Positions 5,105-12,156 of a stretch of 15,455 nucleotides of DNA are shown piece after piece. Position 1 is the stretch's first letter; every line of letters begins with the position of its first letter. The notes beneath the pieces were generated by a model. It was not told where the DNA came from. It saw nothing but the letters and a program-made list of their open reading frames with translations, and made no database searches. Source of the stretch: Phycisphaerae bacterium (GTDB taxonomy: Bacteria > Planctomycetota > Phycisphaerae > Sedimentisphaerales > SG8-4). The stretch lies in NCBI GenBank assembly GCA_030603035.1, contig JAUVYQ010000056.1:1-15455 (forward strand). The letters are read 5' to 3'. Made by a program: the position numbers and the translations under genes.

Positions 5105-7201
5105 TGCGACATCCGCTAATCCGAGCGAATCGCCGAACTTAGCCAGCAGCGCCTGGCGAATATTTTTGTGCTGTGGGCTTGTTAACATCGGGTCTTGCGA
5201 GACCAGCTCGAATGCGTTTTTCCTTGCCATAACCAGCAGCTCGTAATCATCTATGATATTTGCGATTTTCAAATCGGGCAGGCCGTGCTGCCGTGTGCTA
5301 AACAGTTCTCCCGGCCCACGTAACCGTAAATCATGCTCAGCTATCTCAAACCCGTCATTGCTCCTGGTCATTATTTCGAGTCTGCCCTTTGCTACCTCGC
5401 TTTCGGTCTCTGCAAACAAAAGACAGTACGATTTAGCTTCTCCCCTTCCGATACGCCCTCTCAACTGATGCAATTGTGCCAGCCCGAATCTGTCCGCTCC
5501 CTCTATAACCATTATCGTTGCGTTCGGCACATCCACGCCCACCTCTACCACCACAGTAGAAACCAACACATCAATTTTGCCTCTGCGAAATTCCGACATA
5601 ATTTTCTGCTTCTTTTCAGATGGCATCCGGCCGTGCAGAAGCTCAACAGTAAATTCCGGAAAAACTTCTGTAGAGAAATTCTTCCATTCATCAGTTGCTG
5701 CCTTGATATCGTCGCTTTCCTCAAGCGTAGTTATCCGCGGATACACAAAATACGCCTGTTTCTTCGCCTTTAGACGCTCGCGGATAAACTGGTATGCTTT
5801 TTGCCGGTTGTGTCGGCCGACCCAGCGAGTAATAACAGTGCCTCTGCCCGGCGGCGAATGCCTGATAATAGAAACATCCAAATCGCCGAAAGCGGTCATC
5901 GCCAGCGTCCGGGGGATAGGCGTAGCCGTCATAACAAGACAATGCGGGGTGGTTTGCTTTCGCAGTTGTGCCCTCTGTGCAACTCCAAATTTATGCTGCT
6001 CATCAATCACAACCAGGCCGAGCTTTTGAAATTCTATATCTTTCTGCAACAATGCCACCGTCCCGACGACAATATCCATCGCTCCGCGTCCTATCTGGTC
6101 CAAAAGCTTTGTCCTCTTTTTACCGGTCAATCCCCCTGTTATCAAAACCCTTCTTACTTTGCTGTTCTTCAAATATCTTTCGATACTCAAAAAATGCTGA
6201 GCGGCCAAAATCTCTGTAGGTGCCATAATGGCCACTTGCGTTCTGTTGGCAACTGCCAGCAAAGCCGCATAAAGTGCCACGACCGTTTTGCCCGACCCAA
6301 CGTCACCCTGCAACAGCCGATTCATCGGCTCAGGTTTTGCCATATCCGCAGCAATTTCGGCTATTGCACCGTCCTGGTCTTCGGTGAGCAAAAACGGAAA
6401 ACGCTTTCTAATTCGAGAGTCGATTTCGTCAGTGCAACGGCACGGAGCCGCCGTTGAAAAATGCTGCATCCGAAACCGGCGAAGCGCCAATCCCAACTGC
6501 ATCAAAAATAACTCATCATACTTTAATCTGCGTTTTGCCCGGGCCAGTTTTTTTTCGTCCGGCGGCAAATGTATCCAGGCAAACGCATCTTTTCTGCTGA
6601 CCAGATTCGCTTTCGCCAGAAAGCTCTTATCATAAAACTCCGGTACAAGCTCATCAACTGCGTCACGCACACGTCCGATTATCTTTTTGATTTGTCTGCT
6701 GGATAGTTTGCTGCAAGCAGGATAAACACCGCCGCTGAAATACTCATCTGGCTCCGGACTTCTCTCGTCGAGCACCAAAAATTTCGGATTGGTCATCTGC
6801 GACTGATGCTTATATAAAGCGGTCTTTCCCGTGGCCATTATTACCTGGCCTGGTTTTAATTGGTCGCGAAGAAACCCGCCGTGAAACCATATAATCCTGC
6901 ACACTTCTGTATCATCGCTGATTATAGCTTCAAATATCGGCTGCCTGTGATAGCTCTGGTAGTCTGTTGACTCGACCATACCGACAATGGTGGCTGTCCG
7001 TCCGGGCCGCATTTGATTTATCTTTACCGGCTCTGGCGAAAAATTCCAGTCCCGCGGAAAATACTCCAACAAATCCCCCACCGTCTCGACCCCCAACTGC
7101 GCAAAGGTCCTGGCTCTGGCCGGCCCAACACCTTTGAGATATTGAACCGGCATCGAAAGACTCAGTTTACTTCGTGATTTTTCTTTTAGAACCTGGGGCA
7201 T
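5102..7201 (-). CDS. recG: ATP-dependent DNA helicase RecG
   Basis: RecG reverses stalled replication forks and migrates branched DNA such as Holliday junctions. At 699 residues it is full length. The N-terminal wedge/OB region (~20-230) opens with helix-hairpin-like YLKGVGPARA. Helicase motifs follow in order: Walker A GDVGSGKT (299-306), Walker B/motif II DEQH (400-403), motif III TATPIPRTL (425-433), and motif VI QLRGRIGRG (579-587). The RecG-specific C-terminal block with LRGPGELFSTRQHGLPDL comes next. The ATG at 7201 has no strong ribosome-binding site; Met17 is an alternative. It starts 6 bp after the small membrane protein gene, itself coupled to pcm, so the three genes look like one operon. 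The stop codon lies inside a heptamer repeat tract. Confidence 0.97.
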   Translation of the reverse strand: MPQVLKEKSRSKLSLSMPVQYLKGVGPARARTFAQLGVETVGDLLEYFPRDWNFSPEPVKINQMRPGRTATIVGMVESTDYQSYHRQPIFEAIISDDTEVCRIIWFHGGFLRDQLKPGQVIMATGKTALYKHQSQMTNPKFLVLDERSPEPDEYFSGGVYPACSKLSSRQIKKIIGRVRDAVDELVPEFYDKSFLAKANLVSRKDAFAWIHLPPDEKKLARAKRRLKYDELFLMQLGLALRRFRMQHFSTAAPCRCTDEIDSRIRKRFPFLLTEDQDGAIAEIAADMAKPEPMNRLLQGDVGSGKTVVALYAALLAVANRTQVAIMAPTEILAAQHFLSIERYLKNSKVRRVLITGGLTGKKRTKLLDQIGRGAMDIVVGTVALLQKDIEFQKLGLVVIDEQHKFGVAQRAQLRKQTTPHCLVMTATPIPRTLAMTAFGDLDVSIIRHSPPGRGTVITRWVGRHNRQKAYQFIRERLKAKKQAYFVYPRITTLEESDDIKAATDEWKNFSTEVFPEFTVELLHGRMPSEKKQKIMSEFRRGKIDVLVSTVVVEVGVDVPNATIMVIEGADRFGLAQLHQLRGRIGRGEAKSYCLLFAETESEVAKGRLEIMTRSNDGFEIAEHDLRLRGPGELFSTRQHGLPDLKIANIIDDYELLVMARKNAFELVSQDPMLTSPQHKNIRQALLAKFGDSLGLADVA

Positions 7202-7207
7202 TGAAAA

Positions 7208-7426
7208 TTAATCTTTGTCTTTTTCCTTATCGCTTTGTTTCATGAATCCTTTTGCTACATAAACGCCGATATACAAAAGTGCATAAAAGACCACCATGTT
7301 GGCCGCTGTAACCAACACTCCTACCCCCAGGCTACCTGTGAAAATTGCTGCTATTATCCCGTTCAAAGCCGCTACCCATAATATTCCTATCCCGATTCTG
7401 CGAAAGCCCTCTTCGAAATTCATCAT
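7208..7426 (-). CDS. small two-helix membrane protein of unknown function
   Basis: This is a 72-residue protein with two predicted membrane spans, about residues 11-30 (IGIGILWVAALNGIIAAIF) and 34-60 (VGVLVTAANMVVFYALLYIG). They are joined by a short Gly-rich turn, and the tail is a highly charged K-Q-S-D-K-E-K-D-K-D. I do not recognise a family. The ATG at 7426 is 2 bp after the pcm stop codon and is served by GGAG inside the end of pcm, so translation is probably coupled. A second ATG follows directly at 7423. The spacing and shared strand argue that it is a real gene and not chance. A role linked to pcm or recG is not implied by the sequence. Confidence 0.7.
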   Translation of the reverse strand: MMNFEEGFRRIGIGILWVAALNGIIAAIFTGSLGVGVLVTAANMVVFYALLYIGVYVAKGFMKQSDKEKDKD

Positions 7427-7428
7427 TT

Positions 7429-8133
7429 CTATTTCTCCTCGAAACCATACTCACCGAGCAGTTTAACAAACCGACAATCACAGATTGCTCTTTCGACAAT
7501 CTTACCTGCCTTTTTTTCGCAGACGACCAGCCCCTGCACTCCTGATAAGCCAACCGGAGCGACTATAAAGCCACCCTCGGCAAGCTGCTCTACCAGAGGC
7601 AGCGGCATCTTAGGCACCGCTGCGGTTATCATAATCCTGTCAAAGCAAGGTTCCCATTTTGCCATACGTTGGGAAATGAGGTCCCACCTTTGCCGGGGCC
7701 AGCCGCAACTGCCGTCACCAATATAGAATTCAACATTGCTAACGCCCAATCTGCCCAGAACCGCCTGAGCCGATTCTGACAACTGGCCAAATCTTTCTAT
7801 CGTATAGACTTTTTTTACCAGCTTACTCAGGACAGCAGTCTGATATCCGCTGCCCGTTCCAACCTCCAGAACCTCGCAATCGCGATTGACCCGCAGCTCC
7901 TGAGTCATCAGGGCAACAATATACGGCTGAGAAATAGTTTGGCCCATCCCGATAGGCAGCGGGCCGTCAGCATAGGCCTGCGACTGATATGTCTCCGGCA
8001 CAAACTCTTCCCGCTGAATCTCACCCATCACTCTTAACACGTCCGGATTCGTTATATCCCGCCCCATCAGGTCTCCTCTGACCATCTGCTGGCGAGCTCT
8101 GGCAAATCTATCTTTGTCCTGCTGGCTGTGCAT
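7429..8133 (-). CDS. pcm: protein-L-isoaspartate O-methyltransferase
   Basis: The enzyme uses S-adenosylmethionine to methylate isoaspartyl residues in damaged proteins and so starts their repair. The substrate-side motif GMGQTISQPY is at 62-71. SAM motif I, LEVGTGSGYQT, is at 89-99, GDG at 139-141, and the post-motif block RIMITAAVPKMP at 166-177. The 234-residue length is a little above the usual ~210-220. The surplus is partly an insertion of about a dozen residues between the G-D-G-S-x-G-W block and F-D-R-I (residues ~147-163), which is charged and holds two Trp. It is the first gene of the pcm / small membrane protein / recG unit and diverges from the lipoprotein gene. Only a weak promoter is visible upstream (TTGCAA, 17 bp, GATTAT), which would make the message nearly leaderless. 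Confidence 0.95.
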   Translation of the reverse strand: MHSQQDKDRFARARQQMVRGDLMGRDITNPDVLRVMGEIQREEFVPETYQSQAYADGPLPIGMGQTISQPYIVALMTQELRVNRDCEVLEVGTGSGYQTAVLSKLVKKVYTIERFGQLSESAQAVLGRLGVSNVEFYIGDGSCGWPRQRWDLISQRMAKWEPCFDRIMITAAVPKMPLPLVEQLAEGGFIVAPVGLSGVQGLVVCEKKAGKIVERAICDCRFVKLLGEYGFEEK

Positions 8134-8197
8134 AGCTTTAATAATCGTCTTTTAACGGCGGTTTTGCAAACCAAATTTTTCACCCGGATTAAGTTCA

Positions 8198-8225
8198 TTG
8201 CTATTACGCCGCGAAATGGTAAAAT
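8198..8225 (+). promoter_or_regulatory. sigma70-type promoter for the lipoprotein-bioD unit
   Basis: TTGCTA (8198-8203) is followed after 16 bp by TAAAAT (8220-8225). Transcription would start near 8232, giving a leader of about 50 bases with AAGGAG at 8268-8273, 9 bases before the lipoprotein ATG. It lies in the 149-bp divergent region shared with pcm. Confidence 0.6.
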
Positions 8226-8282
8226 GCCAGCTTGCCCCATTAAATAAATGAATTTCAAAGAATTTTTAAGGAGACCCAAAAA

Positions 8283-8918
8283 ATGAAGGCCAAAAAGTTT
8301 CTTTTCTACCTGTTAGCCGTCCTCTTAGGCGGCTGCGTTCTCTCACTTCATCCGCTCTATACGGAAAAAGACCTCATATTCGAAGAGAAGCTGTTAGGCA
8401 CCTGGGCTAAAAATGATTCCAAAGAAACCTGGCAATTCAAACAAGTTAACGGCGATAAGTATTACAAAATGATTTACACCGATGAAAAAGGCAAAAAGGG
8501 CCCTTTTGATGCCGGCCTGGGAAAACTAAATAATATGATGTTTCTTAATATTTTTCCGCAAGAGCCCAAATTAAAGGCAAATGACTTCTATAAATTTCAT
8601 ATTTTACGGGTCCATTCATTTATAAAGATCGAACAGATTGAGCCGACACTCAAAATGCGAATTATGAATCCTGAAAAAATGAAAGAGATGCTGGAAAACG
8701 ACCCCAACCTGATAAAATACGAGATTGTCCAGGACCGCCTTGTACTGACCGCTTCAACAGAGGAACTGCAGAAATTTATGAAGGCCCACGCAAACGACGA
8801 AGGGCTGTTTGGTGAGCCAAGCGAACTCAAACGGGTGGAAGCCAAAGACGCAAATGACCCGAATGCTATTGACCCTAATCGACCAGATCCAAACAGTACA
8901 GAACCCAACGAGAACTAA
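8283..8918 (+). CDS. lipoprotein of unknown function with Asp-Pro-Asn-rich tail
   Basis: The 211-residue product starts with a lipoprotein signal: K-rich n-region, hydrophobic core FLFYLLAVLLGG, then Cys18 in a good lipobox (LGGC). The mature part begins VLSLHPLYTEKDLIFEEKLL, then GTW and a Lys-rich globular region. I recall this HPLYT...LGTW start as a recurrent unannotated lipoprotein family, but assign no function. The last ~25 residues are low complexity with repeated D-P-N (DPNAIDPNRPDPN). The ATG at 8283 has a strong AAGGAG at ideal spacing. bioD starts 14 bp after the stop codon, so the pair is probably co-transcribed, though a biotin-related role does not follow from this. Confidence 0.8.
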   Translation: MKAKKFLFYLLAVLLGGCVLSLHPLYTEKDLIFEEKLLGTWAKNDSKETWQFKQVNGDKYYKMIYTDEKGKKGPFDAGLGKLNNMMFLNIFPQEPKLKANDFYKFHILRVHSFIKIEQIEPTLKMRIMNPEKMKEMLENDPNLIKYEIVQDRLVLTASTEELQKFMKAHANDEGLFGEPSELKRVEAKDANDPNAIDPNRPDPNSTEPNEN

Positions 8919-8932
8919 CAGAGCAAAGCTAA

Positions 8933-9673
8933 ATGCCGATTAACCTGGACTTACCCAAAAAGGCAGGGCTTTTTGTAACCGGCACCGATGTCGGTGCAGG
9001 CAAAACATTAATAGCCGGCGCCATCGCTAAAATTTTAACCGATAATGGCCAGAAAGTCGGCGTATTCAAACCGATTGCCACCGGCTGCAAACGCAGTTGG
9101 GAGGGCTTGAAAAGCGACGATACCGAGGTCCTCTCCTATTGTGCAAACAGCGAGCGGCCCCATTCCACAATAACTCCCGTCAGTTACCTCGCCGCCGCAT
9201 CGCCTATTGTAAGCGCCGCTCGTGAAGGAAATCCTATAGATTTTGACAGAATCGCAGCCGCTTATAAACAAATATGCGAAAACAATGACATAATTATTGT
9301 CGAAGGCATCGGCGGAGTGCGCGTGCCTTTAACAATGGAATTTGACCTCCTGGATTTGGCGGCCGAATTCGCTCTGCCTGTAGTGATAGTTGCCCGCCTG
9401 AATCCGGGAACGGTAAACCACACACTTATGACGATTGACTGCATCCGGGCTACGGAGCTGAAAATCGCCGGTGTAGTTATTAACGGCTACGATGCCACCG
9501 AAACAACAGTCGCTGAAGACACCGCCCCGCAGGTAATAAGCCAATTCGGCGGTGTAAACATACTTTCAGTCGTGCCTTTCGATGAAACCGTCGACATCGA
9601 AGAACCGAACCCGGGAGAATTTATTGTCGGGTCCTTGATGGACTGCGATTGGTCAAAATTAGCACACGGGTAA
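8933..9673 (+). CDS. bioD: ATP-dependent dethiobiotin synthetase
   Basis: BioD carboxylates 7,8-diaminopelargonic acid to dethiobiotin, the penultimate step of biotin synthesis, in the cytoplasm. Length is 246 residues against a usual ~220-240. The P-loop GTDVGAGKT is at 17-25; the family norm is GTDTxVGKT, so a conserved Thr is Val here. KPIATG (46-51) binds substrate, S-D-D (61-63) supplies metal and substrate contacts, and EGIGGVRVP (124-132) is the other conserved loop. A V-I-N-G motif near residue 183 fits the nucleotide-base site. No other bio gene is in the window. The ribosome-binding site is weak, consistent with translation coupled to the lipoprotein gene just upstream. The stop codon is followed at once by two 7-bp repeats. 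Confidence 0.93.
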   Translation: MPINLDLPKKAGLFVTGTDVGAGKTLIAGAIAKILTDNGQKVGVFKPIATGCKRSWEGLKSDDTEVLSYCANSERPHSTITPVSYLAAASPIVSAAREGNPIDFDRIAAAYKQICENNDIIIVEGIGGVRVPLTMEFDLLDLAAEFALPVVIVARLNPGTVNHTLMTIDCIRATELKIAGVVINGYDATETTVAEDTAPQVISQFGGVNILSVVPFDETVDIEEPNPGEFIVGSLMDCDWSKLAHG

Positions 9674-9687
9674 ATCGTGAATCGTGC
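9674..9687 (+). repeat. two 7-bp repeats directly after the bioD stop
   Basis: ATCGTGA (9674-9680) and ATCGTGC (9681-9687) begin with the first base after the bioD stop codon. They open the 311-bp bioD-nadB spacer. The rest of the spacer up to 9790 is A/T-rich with no gene that I can support. Confidence 0.55.
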
Positions 9688-9790
9688 CCCCCGACGCGGG
9701 CCACGAAAATTGCTCCTTTCCAAAAATCAGAAATTCAGGTATCATAATTAAAACTAAAAATGCTTTGCAGAAAACATCAGGCCAGAGACC

Positions 9791-9887
9791 GTCATTGCGA
9801 GCGGAGCGAAGCAATCTCAAACTCGACGATGGCTTTTGCTGACTATCACGCAAGAGATTGCCACGGCCCTTCGGGCCTCGCAATGAC
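9791..9887. repeat. MITE/REP-like palindromic element
   Basis: The outer arms GTCATTGCGAG (9791-9801) and CTCGCAATGAC (9877-9887) are perfect inverted repeats. A second inner pair is GCAATCTC (9811-9818) and GAGATTGC (9854-9861). A local hairpin, GGCCC-TTC-GGGCC, lies at 9865-9877. The wording, including GGAGCGAAGCAATCTC, matches a dispersed palindromic repeat that I recognise from many unrelated bacterial genomes. It has no coding capacity of its own; the long minus-strand frame across it is typical of false gene calls made on this repeat. Confidence 0.85.
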
Positions 9888-9911
9888 ATTTTGCAAAGTT
9901 TTCTACAGAGC

Positions 9912-9974
9912 AAACTTAAAACGAAAAACGTAAAACTGCGGAATTCGAAAGTTTTACGCTTTTCGCTATTGTGC
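9912..9974. repeat. heptamer tract with 16-bp inverted repeat upstream of nadB
   Basis: The tract divides into 7-bp units from 9912 (AAACTTA, AAACGAA, AAACGTA, and so on, to TTTCGCT). It contains an inverted repeat, CGAAAAACGTAAAACT (9922-9937) against AGTTTTACGCTTTTCG (9950-9965). This gives 15 of 16 pairs as DNA, all 16 in RNA counting one G-U or A-C at the exception depending on strand, with a 12-base loop. No T-run follows on the plus strand. The tract ends 10 bp before the nadB ATG. Confidence 0.7.
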
Positions 9975-9984
9975 AGGAAGTTTT

Positions 9985-11592
9985 ATGCCGGATTTTAGAC
10001 GCTATCTGGTAAATATCGACTCTATCTCAACGCATCAGCTCTTTACCGATTGCCTGATTATCGGAGCCGGCATCGCAGGTCTTCGTGCCGCTATCGAAGC
10101 GGCCGAGCACTGCAACATCATCATCGTCTGCAAGGGCAGCCTGGAAGATAGTAACACCTGGAAAGCCCAGGGCGGAATTGCCTCGGTCCTTGACAAAACA
10201 GACACCTTTGAATCACACATAACCGATACGCTTAACACCGGCTGCGGACTATGTGACCAAGGCATAGTCGAGTTGGCCGTTCGGCAGGGACCGGAACTGA
10301 TGGAGCAATTGCTTGGCTGGGGCACTGAGTTTGACCAAATCGACGGCCATATCGCCACTACCCTCGAAGGGGGCCACACGCACCCTCGCGTTGCTCACGC
10401 CCACGGCGATGAAACGGGTCGGATAATCGCCGAAGCCCTGATAAAAAAAGTCAGGCAAAATCCGAATATAAAGATAGTAGAAAACTTTTACACCATCGAT
10501 TTGCTCACCAACGACGACAACGAGTGCATAGGAATAATCGGCCACGACAAGCACAGGGGGCCACAGATAATTTGGGCTGCAAACACAATCCTGGCAACCG
10601 GAGGAGCAGGCCAACTCTATCGCGAAACCACCAACCCTGAAGTCGCAACCGGCGATGGCATTGCTATGGCTTACCGGGCCGGGGCCGTATTGCAGGATTT
10701 GGAGTTCCTGCAGTTCCACCCAACAACACTCTATGTCGCAGGGGCCTCGCGGGCCTTAATCACCGAAACACTCCGTGGAGAAGGTGCTGTGCTCCTGGAT
10801 AACAAAGGCCGGCGTTTTATGAAGGAATACCACGAATCCGCTGAGCTTGCACCGCGTGACATTGTCAGCCGAGCCATCCTGGCCCAAATGCTAAAAACGA
10901 AAACAACCCATGTCTTTTTAGACGTTCGTCACTTCGATAAAGAATATTTTGCAAAAAGATTCCCGCATATTTTCGAGTTGTGTGAAAGCTTCGACATAGA
11001 CGTCAGCCGGGACTTGATTCCTGTGCGACCCAGCGCACACTATATGATTGGCGGCGTTAAGACCGACACCTCGGCCAGGACAAACATCGAAAATCTTTAC
11101 GCCTGCGGCGAAGTAGCTTCCACTGGTCTGCACGGCGCAAATCGGCTCGGCAGCAACTCGCTGCTCGAAGGGCTGGTATTCGGCAAAACAGCCGGACAAT
11201 TTGTTATCCAGTACAAAAAATCAGGTGCCGCTCATATCAAACACCCCCTAATAAAATATCAAATCCCGCATTCAGACCGCAGTCTTTTGGATACCGCTGA
11301 CGTCAGAAACTCACTTCGAGCTGTTATGTGGCGAAACGTGGGCATCACTCGAAAGGCCCGGCCACTGGCAGAGACCCAGGAGATTATCAGATTCTGGCAG
11401 CGGTATGTGATGGACAAAGTCTTTGATGGACCGGCGGGCTGGGAATGCCAGAATATGCTCACCGTTTGTCTGCTGATGGCGCAGTCCGCCCAGATGCGGC
11501 AGGAGAGTCGAGGCGTCCACTTCAGAAGCGATTTCCCCGACACCGACGACGAGCACTTCAAGAAACATATCGAAATCACACGGGAAAAGTAG
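9985..11592 (+). CDS. nadB: L-aspartate oxidase
   Basis: NadB oxidises L-aspartate to iminoaspartate with FAD, the first step of de novo NAD synthesis. At 535 residues it is full length. The FAD-binding Rossmann motif GAGIAG is at 27-32, followed by S-x-T-W-K-A-Q-G-G-I-A. The active-site region has EGGHTHPRVAHAHGDETGR (128-146), QFHPTTLY (243-250, His245), TLRGEGA (262-268), the conserved Arg291 in PRDIVSRAI, and His352 in HYMIGGV. GEVASTGLHGANRLGSNSLL (375-394) contacts flavin. These residues separate it from succinate dehydrogenase flavoproteins, together with the absence of sdh partners. The ATG at 9985 has AGGAAG just upstream. No nadA or nadC is in view. rnpB follows on the same strand. 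Confidence 0.95.
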   Translation: MPDFRRYLVNIDSISTHQLFTDCLIIGAGIAGLRAAIEAAEHCNIIIVCKGSLEDSNTWKAQGGIASVLDKTDTFESHITDTLNTGCGLCDQGIVELAVRQGPELMEQLLGWGTEFDQIDGHIATTLEGGHTHPRVAHAHGDETGRIIAEALIKKVRQNPNIKIVENFYTIDLLTNDDNECIGIIGHDKHRGPQIIWAANTILATGGAGQLYRETTNPEVATGDGIAMAYRAGAVLQDLEFLQFHPTTLYVAGASRALITETLRGEGAVLLDNKGRRFMKEYHESAELAPRDIVSRAILAQMLKTKTTHVFLDVRHFDKEYFAKRFPHIFELCESFDIDVSRDLIPVRPSAHYMIGGVKTDTSARTNIENLYACGEVASTGLHGANRLGSNSLLEGLVFGKTAGQFVIQYKKSGAAHIKHPLIKYQIPHSDRSLLDTADVRNSLRAVMWRNVGITRKARPLAETQEIIRFWQRYVMDKVFDGPAGWECQNMLTVCLLMAQSAQMRQESRGVHFRSDFPDTDDEHFKKHIEITREK

Positions 11593-11612
11593 AAAATAAA
11601 ACGAACTTTTGT

Positions 11613-11618
11613 TATAAT
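11613..11618 (+). promoter_or_regulatory. -10 element for rnpB
   Basis: A perfect TATAAT lies in the nadB-rnpB spacer, but no convincing -35 box stands at the right distance. A start near 11625 would leave a ~25-base 5' extension for processing. A second candidate, TAAAAT at 11635-11640, would start close to the mature 5' end. Confidence 0.4.
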
Positions 11619-11650
11619 GGCTTGTAGCTGATAATAAAATAGTCAATTGA

Positions 11651-12102
11651 AAAGAGTGGGTCGGGCGGTCGCTGGCGTTAAAAACGCTGGAGGAAAGTCC
11701 GAGCAGGACAGGGCGCGGTGGTGGCTAACGGCCACCGGGGACCGGTTCCCATTTTTGCGATTTATTGCAAAACCGGATCCGGGCAATCCCAGGGAAAGTG
11801 CCACAGAAAATACACAGCCGATGGCCCCGATTCGTCGGGACACAGGCAACGGTGAAATGGTGCGGTAAGAGCGCACCGCGGTGCCGGTGACGGCGCCGGC
11901 AGGGCAAACCCCACCGCCTGCAAGACCAAGCAGCTGGTAATAGTTATACTCGGCCCGAGTATGAACGGCTTGCCGTTCAGCCAGCGGGTAGGTCGCTTCC
12001 CAATATATCGGGAGAGCCAACTGGCAACAGTTGGTCAAGATAAATGGCCGTCGCCCGTCAGAAGTGGCGGGATACAGAACTCGGCTTACAGACCCACTCT
12101 TT
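11651..12102 (+). ncRNA. rnpB: RNase P RNA (type A)
   Basis: This is the catalytic RNA that cleaves the 5' leader from precursor tRNAs. The terminal helix P1 pairs 11651-11662 (AAAGAGTGGGTC) with 12091-12102, perfectly. The universal cores are present: GGAGGAAAGTCCGAGC (11688-11703), the CCACAGAAA block near 11801-11809, GGTAAGAGCGCACCG near 11863-11877, and ACAGAACTCGGCTTACAG near 12074-12091. P3 is a short hairpin, GCGTT-AAA-AACGC. The length of about 452 bases is on the long side for type A, mainly through an extended P12-like arm around 11741-11780. The presumed L15 loop reads GGCAAACC (11903-11910), where GGUAAACC is usual. A few bases of extra P1 pairing are possible at both ends. No strong terminator follows before the convergent lipoprotein gene. 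Confidence 0.96.
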
Positions 12103-12156
12103 TAGTTGATTATTTTAACAACAAAAATGTAAAACGCGTTTGCAATCGGCTCACAT

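Noticed and set aside
5801..6457. 218-codon plus-strand frame inside recG
   Set aside because: It is the antisense shadow of a well-conserved helicase; composition is unlike a real protein, and there is no start context.
8103..8165. Leaderless promoter for pcm
   Set aside because: TTGCAA and GATTAT at 17 bp would place the start at the ATG itself, but the -10 match is only 4 of 6, so it is mentioned with pcm and not called as a feature.
8067..8279. 70-codon minus-strand frame across the pcm start and divergent spacer
   Set aside because: It overlaps the promoter and ribosome-binding site of the lipoprotein gene and the start of pcm in another frame; no family features.
9659..9913. 84-codon minus-strand frame between bioD and nadB
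   Set aside because: It translates the palindromic repeat (9791-9887) and its flanks; this is a well-known source of false gene calls, and there is no ribosome-binding site.
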